Source of the DNA: Shewanella sp. KX20019
GTDB lineage: Bacteria; Pseudomonadota; Gammaproteobacteria; Enterobacterales; Shewanellaceae
DNA length: 64,000 bases
Reading direction: 5' to 3'
Assembly: GCF_016757755.1 (NCBI RefSeq)
Contig: NZ_CP068437.1
Span: forward strand, 5,208,001-5,272,000
Below the pieces are notes generated by a model. It worked only from the letters and a program-made list of their open reading frames with translations, did no database searches and was not told the origin of the DNA. Every line of letters starts with the position of its first letter. Position 1 is the stretch's first letter. The translations under genes were made by a program, and so were the position numbers. Below, in pieces: positions 45,230-57,556 of the stretch.

Positions 45230-45233
45230 ACAC

Positions 45234-46367
45234 GTGAACATTCGACTTTTTATCAAAGCCAGCATTATTGCTGGCTTTATATCACTTCCTATATCGGTAA
45301 ATGCGACGGATCTCGATCGGCGACAATCTGAGCTTAAGTCGATTCAGGCACAGATTAACAAGCAGCAATCTGCAGTTAAAAATACCCATAAACAGAGAGA
45401 ACGCTTAATCTCTTTGCTGAAGAAAGATGAGCAAGCCATCGCAGTGGCTGCAAAAAAAGTCAATAAAACCAAACAAGAGTTAGTCCAAATAGACAAAACG
45501 TTAACAGAACTCAGCAGCAAGTATATTCAGTTAGATAAACTGAAAACGATCCAACAGAAAACCTTATCGAATCAACTTGCTAGTGCCTATTTGGCGGGTA
45601 ACCACGACTACAGTAAAATGTTGCTCAATCAACAATCTCCAGCCAGTATTGAACGCCTGCTTGCTTACTACCAATATTTAAACAATGCCCGTATCGCGTC
45701 GATAAAACAGCTACAAACGACCATTGTTGAACTTGATGAAATAAAGCTAAAGCAGCAAGAAAATCAAAATAGACTGAATAAGTTAGCTCTTGAGCAACAG
45801 CAGCAAGCTAAACGCTTAAACCAAGAACAGTCTCAACGCCAACAAACCTTAACTCAATTGCAAAGAACACTCAGTAACAGTGGTGCAAAACTGGAGCAGC
45901 TACAAATAGAGGAAGCCAGTTTAAAACGTGTGGTCGAGCAAGCCCTATTGGCGATGAAAAATAATCCGGCGTTCGAAGGCTTATCCAGCAAACGTAAATT
46001 AAAGTGGCCTACTAAGGGTCGAATCAAATCAGGTTTCGGCAGTAAACGCTCAGGCCAAGTGAAATGGAAAGGCGTGACAATTTCCGCCGCAGAAGGACAA
46101 AATATCGAAGCTATTGCTGGCGGACAAGTGATCTATGCAGACTGGTTGCGTGGCTTTGGCATGGTATTAGTTGTCGATCACGGCAAAGGATTCATGAGCT
46201 TATATGGACATGCACAAACCCTGCTAAAAGCAGCGGGAGACACCGTTAACAAGGGCGAATACATTGCATTAGTCGGTCGTTCAGGTGGACAGACTGAGTC
46301 TGGCCTATACTTTGAAGTAAGACATAAAGGGCAAGCTGTCGATCCAGCTCGATATTGTAAGCGGTAG
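45234..46367 (+). CDS. envC: EnvC-like murein hydrolase activator
   Basis: A 377-residue exported protein: signal peptide (cleavage after VNA, about residue 24), a long coiled coil (residues 25-235, rich in Q/K/L heptads) and a C-terminal LytM (M23-like) domain. In active M23 enzymes the zinc residues lie in G(V)D and LHFEVR; here they read KGVTIS and GLYFEVR, so two ligands are lost, as in EnvC, which activates amidases AmiA/B at the septum. Start is GTG 45234, right after the inverted-repeat element; no clear Shine-Dalgarno is seen. The S41 protease and YibQ-like genes follow. Confidence 0.9.
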   Translation: MNIRLFIKASIIAGFISLPISVNATDLDRRQSELKSIQAQINKQQSAVKNTHKQRERLISLLKKDEQAIAVAAKKVNKTKQELVQIDKTLTELSSKYIQLDKLKTIQQKTLSNQLASAYLAGNHDYSKMLLNQQSPASIERLLAYYQYLNNARIASIKQLQTTIVELDEIKLKQQENQNRLNKLALEQQQQAKRLNQEQSQRQQTLTQLQRTLSNSGAKLEQLQIEEASLKRVVEQALLAMKNNPAFEGLSSKRKLKWPTKGRIKSGFGSKRSGQVKWKGVTISAAEGQNIEAIAGGQVIYADWLRGFGMVLVVDHGKGFMSLYGHAQTLLKAAGDTVNKGEYIALVGRSGGQTESGLYFEVRHKGQAVDPARYCKR

Positions 46368-46400
46368 ACACAAAATCCCTTTCTTATACAAGGGGTTTAT

Positions 46401-47606
46401 ATGTCAGGAATTATCCGTAACCTTAGTTATGCCTCCGCGGGTTTAGTATTAGGTCTGTCACTTACCTTATTTGGCCAAGAGCATACGCAGCAATATAAAA
46501 CACGCGTCGATTATCCCGTATTACTCGATGTCATCGATACAATTGAAACCTATTATGTAAAAAAGTTCACTGAAGAAGAGCTCATTGAAGCGGCTATTGA
46601 GGGGATTTTTTCCAAACTCGATCCCTATTCCAGCTTTCTAGATAAACAGGCCTTCACCAATATCCAAGAGAGTAACGACGGTGAATATTTTGGCTTTGGC
46701 GTAGAGATAGCGACAGACAATGATCAAATTACCATTGTGACTCCCTTCCCCCAATCACCGGCAGAATTAGCCGGCATTATGCCCGGTGACAGGGTTGTAA
46801 AGCTTAATCAACAATTAGTTACCGCTGATAAACTAGCAACCCTACTCGATGAAATAAAGCAGCATAGCTACGACAAGAAAGCGATAAACTTAGAGCTAAT
46901 TAGGGCAAACTCCGAAACAACTTACAGCGTCACTATCAGCCCTAGCCTTATCACCATTAACTCTGTAGAAGCACAGTTACTAGACAACCAAATAGGTTAT
47001 ATAAGGCTGTCGAGCTTTCAAGAAAACTCGACTCAAGATCTGGTTAAGCAGCTCGCATTATGGCAAACAAAACCTCTAAATGGGCTTATTCTTGACCTTC
47101 GAAATAATCCTGGCGGGCTGCTGGATCAAGCAATTCAAATCGCAGATGTTTTTTTAGATCAAGGAAGAATAGTTGCAACTGAAGGGCGCTTCTTTGACGC
47201 TAATTCTGATTACTACGCCTCACCTCAAACCATGGTAAAAAGCGTACCAATGTTGGTTTTAATCAATAAAGGATCAGCATCAGCATCGGAGGTGCTTGCT
47301 GCTGCTCTACAAGAAAATGGCAGAGCTAAACTTATCGGTCAAACAAGTTTTGGCAAAGGCACAGTTCAAAGTCTGATCCCTACACTTACAGAAGGAAATG
47401 CCATTAAGCTAACCATTGCCAAATACACCACTCCCAATGGCAAAGACATTCACTCCAAAGGCATAGTCCCCGATATTAAAGTGGCATTAGAGACTGTAAC
47501 AAGTGATCAAAATATGCCTATAATCAATGCAAACTCACTCACGGGTGATATTGCTGAAGATAAACTAGTAAACTCAGCAATTGCCTGGATTAAAACAGAA
47601 AAATAA
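46401..47606 (+). CDS. Carboxyl-terminal processing protease, S41 family
   Basis: A 401-residue exported peptidase with an N-terminal signal or anchor (residues 7-24), an S41 N-terminal domain (DPYSSFLDKQAFTNIQE), a PDZ domain (GVEIATDNDQITIVTPFPQSPA), and the catalytic core. The serine is in NKGSASASEVLAAAL and the lysine in GQTSFGKGTVQSL. These proteases cut periplasmic proteins at the C-terminus. It lies between envC and yibQ, an order conserved in gammaproteobacteria. ATG follows AAGGGG. Confidence 0.92.
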   Translation: MSGIIRNLSYASAGLVLGLSLTLFGQEHTQQYKTRVDYPVLLDVIDTIETYYVKKFTEEELIEAAIEGIFSKLDPYSSFLDKQAFTNIQESNDGEYFGFGVEIATDNDQITIVTPFPQSPAELAGIMPGDRVVKLNQQLVTADKLATLLDEIKQHSYDKKAINLELIRANSETTYSVTISPSLITINSVEAQLLDNQIGYIRLSSFQENSTQDLVKQLALWQTKPLNGLILDLRNNPGGLLDQAIQIADVFLDQGRIVATEGRFFDANSDYYASPQTMVKSVPMLVLINKGSASASEVLAAALQENGRAKLIGQTSFGKGTVQSLIPTLTEGNAIKLTIAKYTTPNGKDIHSKGIVPDIKVALETVTSDQNMPIINANSLTGDIAEDKLVNSAIAWIKTEK

Positions 47607-47614
47607 CCTATACA

Positions 47615-48370
47615 GTGCGCTATTTACTATTTTGCTTTTTATTATTTAGTTCGAATGTTTTTGCCGCAAGGATTGCCATCATTATTGACGATATTGGATA
47701 TCGCCAATCAGATAAGGCTGTGCTGGCATTACCCTCAAATGTCACTCTCTCGGTGTTACCACTCACGCCTTTAGGCAAAACAGTCGCCATCCAAGCATAC
47801 CAGCAAGGTAGTGAGATTTTAGTACATCTACCAATGCAAGCGCTCAATGGCAAAACGATAGGGCCAGGTGCATTAACTAACATAATGTCAGAGCAAGACT
47901 TTAAACAGCAACTCGAACACGCCATAGATAGCGTACCTTTTGCTATTGGTGCTAATAACCATATGGGAAGCTTACTAACCCAACTTAGCGAACCGATGCA
48001 CTGGGTAATGGATACCCTAATTGAACGAGATATCTATTTTATAGACAGTGTGACCACTAAATATAGTCAAGCTGGGGCGATAGCAGAAGAGGTTGGCGTA
48101 CCCTTGTTAAAGAGAACAATATTTCTCGATAACGACAAATCAAACGCGGGATTAGAATTTCAATTTCAAAAAGCAATAGAACTTGCTAAAACGCTGGATA
48201 ATATCGTTGTTATTGCTCACCCGTATCCAGAGACACTGGAGTTTTTGAACAATAATCTTCATCGATTAGCAGAGGCAAATATCGCCTTGGTGCCACCATC
48301 AAGGCTATTACCATTCAGTGTGGCAACTAAAGAGGAAGCTGTAAAAAATCCTACTGTAAGATTGAGATAG
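47615..48370 (+). CDS. Divergent polysaccharide deacetylase family protein (YibQ/DUF610)
   Basis: A 251-residue exported protein with a signal peptide (MRYLLFCFLLFSSNVFA) and a polysaccharide-deacetylase-like barrel. Conserved motifs include ARIAIIIDDIGY, LPMQALNGKTIGPGAL, AIGANNHMGSLLT, FIDSVTT and the His in VIAHPYPETLE. Start is GTG 47615, eight bases after the protease stop, with a weak ribosome site. The family belongs to the envC-ctp-yibQ group; function is not settled. Its last 20 bases overlap the convergent nsrR gene. Confidence 0.9.
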   Translation: MRYLLFCFLLFSSNVFAARIAIIIDDIGYRQSDKAVLALPSNVTLSVLPLTPLGKTVAIQAYQQGSEILVHLPMQALNGKTIGPGALTNIMSEQDFKQQLEHAIDSVPFAIGANNHMGSLLTQLSEPMHWVMDTLIERDIYFIDSVTTKYSQAGAIAEEVGVPLLKRTIFLDNDKSNAGLEFQFQKAIELAKTLDNIVVIAHPYPETLEFLNNNLHRLAEANIALVPPSRLLPFSVATKEEAVKNPTVRLR

Positions 48371-48800
48371 AAAGGTCAGGTAGTAATGATTTTAGCTCTT
48401 TATTGTTACTTACAATCACATCTAAGGTATAGCCATCAAGCACCGCTAAATAGGCATTAACCGCTTCAGCAAGTACACTTTTTAACTTACAAGCTGGCGT
48501 CATTATGCAGTATGGCTTACTACAATCTATCGGAGATAGGGAGTTTTCGAGAGCACGTACAACTTGACCTACGTTGATTTCGTTAGCAGGTATAGCCAAC
48601 TTAAAACCACCACTCTTGCCTCTTACTGTTTTTAAATAGCCCAATTTCCCAAGATGATGTACAACTTTAGAAATATGGTTAGCTGACAAGTTAAACACAT
48701 CTGTAATTTCTGAGATACGAAAAAGCGTCTCACGCTCTGGATGCAAAGCCAGATACATAAGTGTTCTCAATCCAAAATCAGTGTAACGAGTTAACTGCAT
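48351..48800 (-). CDS. nsrR: Nitric-oxide-sensing repressor NsrR (Rrf2 family)
   Basis: A 149-residue Rrf2-type winged-helix protein. The helix-turn-helix is at residues 27-50 (RISEITDVFNLSANHISKVVHHL), followed by TVRGKSGGFKLA. Three cysteines with spacing C-x4-C-x5-C (DCSKPYCIMTPACKL) match the iron-sulfur ligands of NsrR. NsrR represses NO-detoxification genes until its cluster reacts with NO. No such target is in the window. It overlaps the yibQ-like gene tail to tail by 20 bases. The YkgJ-like gene lies 40 bases upstream on the same strand. Confidence 0.9.
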   Translation of the reverse strand: MQLTRYTDFGLRTLMYLALHPERETLFRISEITDVFNLSANHISKVVHHLGKLGYLKTVRGKSGGFKLAIPANEINVGQVVRALENSLSPIDCSKPYCIMTPACKLKSVLAEAVNAYLAVLDGYTLDVIVSNNKELKSLLPDLSISILQ

Positions 48801-48839
48801 TGCTTATCAATCCATATATTGACTATCAAACTTAAGTTT

Positions 48840-49094
48840 CTAGATGTTTGTTGCTTGTTCCAGCGAGCTGATAAGCCATAAAGCTTCTTCATTATTAGTG
48901 CCACAAACATCTTCAATTGCTGCAAATTGACCACAAACAGCTGGTCGATCTGATTTGCCAAAAAGCCTACATAAATTACCATCATTCAACTGAATACACC
49001 TAACTCCTGCAGGTTTACCGTGAGGCATACCAGGAATAGGAGTGGTTATAGAAGGCGCAATGCAGCAAGCACCACAACCTAGTCGACAATTCAT
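48840..49094 (-). CDS. YkgJ-family cysteine-cluster protein
   Basis: An 84-residue protein of the zinc- or iron-chelating YkgJ family. The N-terminal motif CRLGCGACC and the later cysteines in GVRCIQL, NLCRLFG, AVCGQFA and EDVCGT make nine cysteines altogether. The binding of a metal is established for the family in general terms only. It lies upstream of nsrR in the same direction, 39 bases apart, so the two are probably co-transcribed. Confidence 0.85.
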   Translation of the reverse strand: MNCRLGCGACCIAPSITTPIPGMPHGKPAGVRCIQLNDGNLCRLFGKSDRPAVCGQFAAIEDVCGTNNEEALWLISSLEQATNI

Positions 49095-49396
49095 CTTAAT
49101 ACCTTAAATTAGCAATGCTCATTATACCGCGATTAAACATAATTGATTTGTATCACATCACATACTGCTCAGCAGCAAGTCAATATCTTACCCTAATAGT
49201 GATCACGGCATACTATTTAGCAGCTATAGACAATTTTTGCTACTCATAATTACAGCATGAAGAAACACCGCAACAACAGTTAAGGCTGATAGCAATATGG
49301 TAAGAGCAAACTTGCAGATATCAAGGGACACTCGCCAATGTATAAGAGAGATCAAAAATAACCATTATTAGCCAACTTTTTACTTCAGATAAAACG
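49095..49396. other. Intergenic region between YkgJ-like gene and tRNA-Asp repeats
   Basis: About 300 bases without a gene. The YkgJ-nsrR promoter must lie in its left part. No clear operator or structure is seen. Confidence 0.4.
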
Positions 49397-49426
49397 AAAA
49401 AAGCCCCTACATTGCTGTAGAGGCTT
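49397..49426 (-). terminator. rrn/tRNA terminator, distal copy
   Basis: On the minus strand AAGCCTCTACA pairs with TGTAGGGGCTT around GCAA and is followed by TTTT. It is identical to the proximal copy (49559-49588), offset by 162 bases. Confidence 0.88.
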
Positions 49427-49438
49427 TCGTCTTTGTGT

Positions 49439-49535
49439 TGGCGGAGTGGACGGGACTCGAGCCCGTGTGCCTTCGGCATGCGAGACAGGCCACTTTCCGT
49501 TTAATAAAGAAGCTAACCAACTGAACTACGGCTCC
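49439..49535 (-). pseudogene. Degenerate tRNA-Asp-like sequence
   Basis: The 97-base minus-strand sequence keeps the D arm (TAGTTCAGTTGGTTAG), T arm (ACGGGCTCGAGTCCCGT), CCA end and the CTGTCTC anticodon-loop relic of the neighbouring tRNA-Asp. The acceptor stem is mismatched (GGAGCCG against CCACTCC), the anticodon stem is broken, and about 20 extra bases are present. It is part of a 162-bp tandem duplication that includes the terminator. A working tRNA is unlikely. Confidence 0.75.
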
Positions 49536-49558
49536 TTTAGCTTTATCTTATCCAAACG

Positions 49559-49588
49559 AAAAAAGCCCCTACATTGCTGTAGAGGCTT
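49559..49588 (-). terminator. rrn/tRNA terminator, proximal copy
   Basis: Same hairpin as at 49397-49426. It lies 12 bases after the 3' CCA of tRNA-Asp and should end most transcripts of the rrn operon. Confidence 0.9.
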
Positions 49589-49600
49589 TCGTCTTTGTGT

Positions 49601-49677
49601 TGGCGGAGTGGACGGGACTCGAACCCGCGACCCCCGGCGTGACAGGCCGGTATTCTAACCAACTGAACTACCACTCC
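49601..49677 (-). tRNA. tRNA-Asp (GTC)
   Basis: The 77-base minus-strand sequence folds as a cloverleaf: acceptor GGAGTGG/CCACTCC, D arm with AGTTCAGTTGGTTAG, anticodon arm CCGGC-CTGTCAC-GCCGG (anticodon GTC), T arm CGGG-TTCGAGT-CCCG, and an encoded CCA end. It is the distal gene of the rrn operon. Confidence 0.97.
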
Positions 49678-49783
49678 TTTAGCAAATTGCCGAAGCATTT
49701 CACTAAATTCTTTATAGTCTCTGATATGTCACTATCAGTAGACTTTAACTTCACTTTCTAGAAAGTGAAAATCAAATTAGGCG

Positions 49784-49899
49784 CCTGGAAATGACCTACT
49801 CTCACATGGGGAAACCCCACACTACCATCGGCGATACTGTGTTTCACTTCTGAGTTCGGAATGGGATCAGGTGGGACCACAGCTCTATGGTTTCCAGAC
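49784..49899 (-). rRNA. 5S ribosomal RNA
   Basis: The minus-strand sequence begins GTCTGGAAACCATAGAGCTG and ends TAGGTCATTTCCAGGC, with the standard CCGAACTCAGAAGTGAAAC core. The ends are judged from pairing and are good to a few bases. A palindrome (TTCACTTTCTAGAAAGTGAA, 49751-49770) lies between it and tRNA-Asp. Confidence 0.95.
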
Positions 49900-50068
49900 A
49901 AATTTGGTTATTACTTTCAGCTTTAAAAAAGCTAAAGGTAAAAGTTTAGAAAGCTGTTACTCGCTACCGCAAGTAATATTAAATTATTGAGTCAACACAC
50001 ACATTAAGTGCTTCTAATTCTGGTTTCTGTCGAAACATCAGTCTCATACAAAACCCATCAGGGTTGTA

Positions 50069-52972
<2,904 letters not shown>

Positions 52973-53369
52973 ATACAACCCAAATAAGTCTCTATGAGAA
53001 ATAATCGTTGTTTCAAGCGGGTAAGCTCAAAACAGTCGTATCGTAACTAATGGTTTCTACTTTCGCCAAAATTAGAATTTTTAACTCGTAACCGTTAAGT
53101 CACAAGCCAAGACACTTAATGTTTAAGTGTTTAGAACTCAATTTTTTAATTTCGCGCTAATCCTATAAATAACAATACGATAAATCGTAGCTGCTATCCC
53201 TTTCAGATTAACACTATCAGCTTTCCAAATTTTTAAAGAACGATATCACTGCAACAAGGCAGGATATTTTGTCGCTCACCTCAACTCAATTAAGAGATAA
53301 GGAGAACAAGCAATCTGTGTGGACACTCAAACGTATTTGCATACTTCAGATGCGAGTTAGTCGTATAGG
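52973..53369 (-). other. 16S-23S spacer without tRNA genes
   Basis: About 397 bases. I searched by eye for tRNA-Ile, tRNA-Ala and tRNA-Glu arms and found none. A boxA-like antitermination site (minus strand TTCTTTAAAAATTTGG) lies at about 53226-53241. Confidence 0.8.
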
Positions 53370-54911
<1,542 letters not shown>

Positions 54912-55122
54912 AAAGTTTTTTGCTTTACCCCGTTAAGAGCAAAGCGGCTCAATGAATTATACTGTTTTTCAAATATCCGAAGATATTCGAAGTTTACATA
55001 TTGCTATGGTCACTCAGTGGTTCATTGAGTTAATATTTTTGATTGCCGACATTCCGAAGAACAGAAGGCAATTTCGAATAACTCAACACCTGTGAGTGCC
55101 CACACAGATTTGCTTGTCATAT

Positions 55123-55133
55123 TGTTAAAGAGC
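55123..55133 (-). promoter_or_regulatory. boxA antitermination site of the rrn leader
   Basis: The minus strand reads GCTCTTTAACA, the standard boxA core, followed by ATATGACAAGCAAATCTGTG, as in other gammaproteobacterial leaders. Confidence 0.85.
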
Positions 55134-55191
55134 GTGACATCAATCTTTCAGATGTCGCCGAAGACGCTAGGTCGTTGGCTTGAGGAGGCGT

Positions 55192-55219
55192 ATTCTACAC
55201 TCTCCAGTGTCGGCGTCAA
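55192..55219 (-). promoter_or_regulatory. rrn promoter proximal to 16S (P2-type)
   Basis: On the minus strand the -35 TTGACG (55214-55219) and -10 TAGAAT (55192-55197) are 16 bases apart, followed by a GC-rich discriminator. Confidence 0.8.
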
Positions 55220-55406
55220 GGGCTTATTTTAAGAAGTTTTTCAAGCGATGATTTCTTAATCACTCTCGTGAAATCAATCATTACCCGAAGCCCTTAAAGC
55301 GCTTGTCACCTGAATCAAATCTCCGAAGAAGTTTAACTCTCTAACACTGCTGCAAGTCCCGTACAACCTAAGCTGTTGGCCTGCTGTGCCGTGTCAGTGG
55401 ATGCGT

Positions 55407-55434
55407 ATTATAGGGAAACTCAGGGAGAGCACAA
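55407..55434 (-). promoter_or_regulatory. rrn promoter distal to 16S (P1-type)
   Basis: On the minus strand -35 TTGTGC (55429-55434) and -10 TATAAT (55407-55412) are 16 bases apart, followed by ACGCATCC. The 16-base spacers and GC-rich discriminators are typical of growth-rate-controlled rrn promoters. Confidence 0.75.
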
Positions 55435-55506
55435 GGGGCTAAATACTAAAAAGTGCAATAAAAATGAAATAAGTTGCTTAAGCGGATACTTCTCAATCGA
55501 TACGTA

Positions 55507-55534
55507 CAAAAAAGGGGCTAAAAGCCCCTTCTAG
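55507..55534 (-). terminator. Terminator of ccoG
   Basis: The minus strand reads AAGGGGC TTTTA GCCCCTT followed by TTTT, 20 bases past the ccoG stop. Confidence 0.88.
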
Positions 55535-55552
55535 TTTGTTTAAACCATTAAA

Positions 55553-56974
55553 TCAGTTACCAAAGAAGCGGGATTCTTGTTTCGCTTCTATAGCACCATC
55601 ATTAGTTTCTACTTCAAAATTGATATGCGTCATCGCTCTAGAGAGGTCAACAGGGTCAACAGCAATACTAATAGGCAATGTTAGTACCTCACCACCTTTT
55701 AAGGTCACTTGCTGTGGACCAATCCATTCATAGTTAGTTAAACCTTCCACACTCATATTATAGACATGAGTACTTTCTGTTTTATTAAGAATCTTTAGGG
55801 TAAAGGTATTCTCAATTAAACCTTGGTCTGTTTCTCTGAATAAAAGATTACGGTCACGGATAACATCTATGCGGATCGGTGCAATTGTCGCTGTTGCGTA
55901 GATAAACACTAAAATCATTACCGATAGAATAACACCGTAACCAATAAGCTTAGGACGCAAGACTTTCTCTTGTACTCCTTCTAGCTTATTTTCGGTGGTA
56001 TAGCTTATTAAGCCTTTATCATATCCCATGCGTTGCATAGTGGTATCGCAAGCATCTATACAGGCACCGCAGTTGATGCATTCGTATTGTAAGCCGTTAC
56101 GTATATCAATACCTGTTGGGCACACCTGAACGCAAAGGTCACAATCAATGCAATCACCCAAGCCCATCGCTTTATGGTCTGCTTTGCGTGATCTTGGTCC
56201 GCGAGTTTCACCACGCTGGGTATCGTAACCCACTATATAAGTGTTCTTATCAAACATAGCCGCTTGGAAACGTGCATAGGGGCACATATGGATACACATG
56301 ATTTCGCGCATCCAACCTGCATTACCGTATGTGGCAAAGGTAAAGAAAATCACCCAAAAGTAGACTCCACCACTGGCGCTTAAGCTGAACACCTCTAGGT
56401 AGACCTCTCTGGTGGGCACAAAGTAGGACACAAAGGTCATTGCGGTTAATAACGATATCAGCAACCAGGCGCCATGTTTTGCCGATTTACGCCAAAGCTT
56501 ATTAAAGCTCCATGGCATCTGATCGAGCTTTATACGTTTATTACGAGCACCCTCAAGCTTCTCTTCAAACCATATAAAGATAAAGGTCCAAACTGTTTGC
56601 GGGCAGGTATAGCCACACCAAACTCGTCCGAGATAGGTGGTTATAAAGAACAAACCAAAGGCAGCAATCATCAGTAGTGCTGCGAGTAAGGTAAAATCTT
56701 GTGGCCAAATGGTTAAGCCGAATACATGAAACTTCTGCTCAGCCAAGTTAAACCATACAGCTTGTCTGTCTCCCCATGGGATCCATGGCAATAGTAAAAA
56801 GAACAGCATAGCGATCCAACCTAAACGTCGACGCAGCGTGCTCCACAAGCCTTCCACTGCGCGTACATAGATTCGATTTCGAGGGTTAAACCTATCCGCT
56901 TTATTAGCGTCAGGTTGATGAATTTTGATTCTTTCTACTTTTGAAAAATCTTTTTTATTTTGCTCTGCGTTCAT
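55553..56974 (-). CDS. ccoG: Cytochrome c oxidase accessory protein CcoG (FixG/RdxA)
   Basis: A 473-residue polyferredoxin in the inner membrane with about five membrane segments. The iron-sulfur motifs are CGYTCPQTVW, MCIHMCPYARFQ, CIDCDLCVQVCPTGID and YECINCGACIDAC; a C-terminal FixG-like Ig domain follows from about residue 350. CcoG is known to help deliver copper to cbb3 oxidase by reducing Cu(II). The other cco genes are not in the window. It is divergent from a small membrane protein gene (57063). Confidence 0.93.
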   Translation of the reverse strand: MNAEQNKKDFSKVERIKIHQPDANKADRFNPRNRIYVRAVEGLWSTLRRRLGWIAMLFFLLLPWIPWGDRQAVWFNLAEQKFHVFGLTIWPQDFTLLAALLMIAAFGLFFITTYLGRVWCGYTCPQTVWTFIFIWFEEKLEGARNKRIKLDQMPWSFNKLWRKSAKHGAWLLISLLTAMTFVSYFVPTREVYLEVFSLSASGGVYFWVIFFTFATYGNAGWMREIMCIHMCPYARFQAAMFDKNTYIVGYDTQRGETRGPRSRKADHKAMGLGDCIDCDLCVQVCPTGIDIRNGLQYECINCGACIDACDTTMQRMGYDKGLISYTTENKLEGVQEKVLRPKLIGYGVILSVMILVFIYATATIAPIRIDVIRDRNLLFRETDQGLIENTFTLKILNKTESTHVYNMSVEGLTNYEWIGPQQVTLKGGEVLTLPISIAVDPVDLSRAMTHINFEVETNDGAIEAKQESRFFGN

Positions 56975-57062
56975 TTTGTAGCCTTACAGCTTTAATATTG
57001 CTAGAAAACTAGCTTATTATAACGCTTATAATACAAGTTATTCACCTATATAGGACTAATTG

Positions 57063-57416
57063 ATGAAAGGCTGGATTTTAATAGCGCTAATAGGCGGTAT
57101 CCTTTATTACCTCTATACCAAAACAAATACACTTGATGAACCAATTGCTGAGGTTCAAGCTATTTATCAACAAGCTGAAGATAAGCTTGATAGCATGACA
57201 GGGACCCAAATGAAGCGTATCGATGATAAAGTCGACCTGTTAACTACGGATATAGCAGAACGACTATCGGCTACAGAGCAACAAGCATTAAGACTCATCA
57301 GCCAGTCACAGGTAAAACTCGATGACTATAAAGAGCGCTACTGTGGCAATGGTGCGGATAAACACACTAGCTTTAGTAAAGAGAACCAAACTTATATATG
57401 TGACAAACTGAATTAG
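57063..57416 (+). CDS. Small membrane-anchored coiled-coil protein, unknown function
   Basis: A 117-residue protein with one N-terminal membrane segment (WILIALIGGILYYLY, residues 4-18). The rest is mostly alpha-helical with heptad character (EVQAIYQQAEDKLDSM, KVDLLTTDIAERLSATEQQALRLIS). Two cysteines near the end (RYCGNG, YICDKLN) could form a disulfide, which suggests the tail faces the periplasm. ATG 57063 is taken over the TTG at 57060. I do not recognise the family. It lies between ccoG and menB. Confidence 0.65.
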   Translation: MKGWILIALIGGILYYLYTKTNTLDEPIAEVQAIYQQAEDKLDSMTGTQMKRIDDKVDLLTTDIAERLSATEQQALRLISQSQVKLDDYKERYCGNGADKHTSFSKENQTYICDKLN

Positions 57417-57556
57417 GCAACAATAGCCTTGCTAATAGGTCATTGCGATAGGTCTCAGTTCACGCATTCGCGATTAATGTTAATTGACCTGAGATCTGAT
57501 TCCGCCTAGCCTTTACTCATTACTGTTATATAACGAAATGAAAAGGCTAGCTGCTC

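Larger units (their letters stand above)
54912..55500 (-). promoter_or_regulatory. rrn leader and promoter region
   Basis: The region between the 16S start and the ccoG terminator holds the rrn control signals. Two promoters (55192-55219 and 55407-55434) and a boxA (55123-55133) are listed separately. The leader sequence near boxA, which includes ATCTGTGTGGGCACTC (minus strand), is echoed in the 16S-23S spacer (about 53310-53330), as is normal for RNase III and antitermination regions. Confidence 0.7.

Noticed and set aside
45950..46367. Active M23 metallopeptidase
   Set aside because: The LytM domain of the EnvC-like protein lacks two of the zinc-binding residues, as known for EnvC activators.
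49446..49658. 70-codon plus-strand ORF
   Set aside because: It is antisense to the tRNA-Asp sequences; the GVDGTRTRDPRRD-like string is a well-known false product of tRNA regions.
52973..53369. tRNA-Ile/tRNA-Ala genes in the rrn spacer
   Set aside because: No acceptor, D or T arm motifs could be found on the minus strand.
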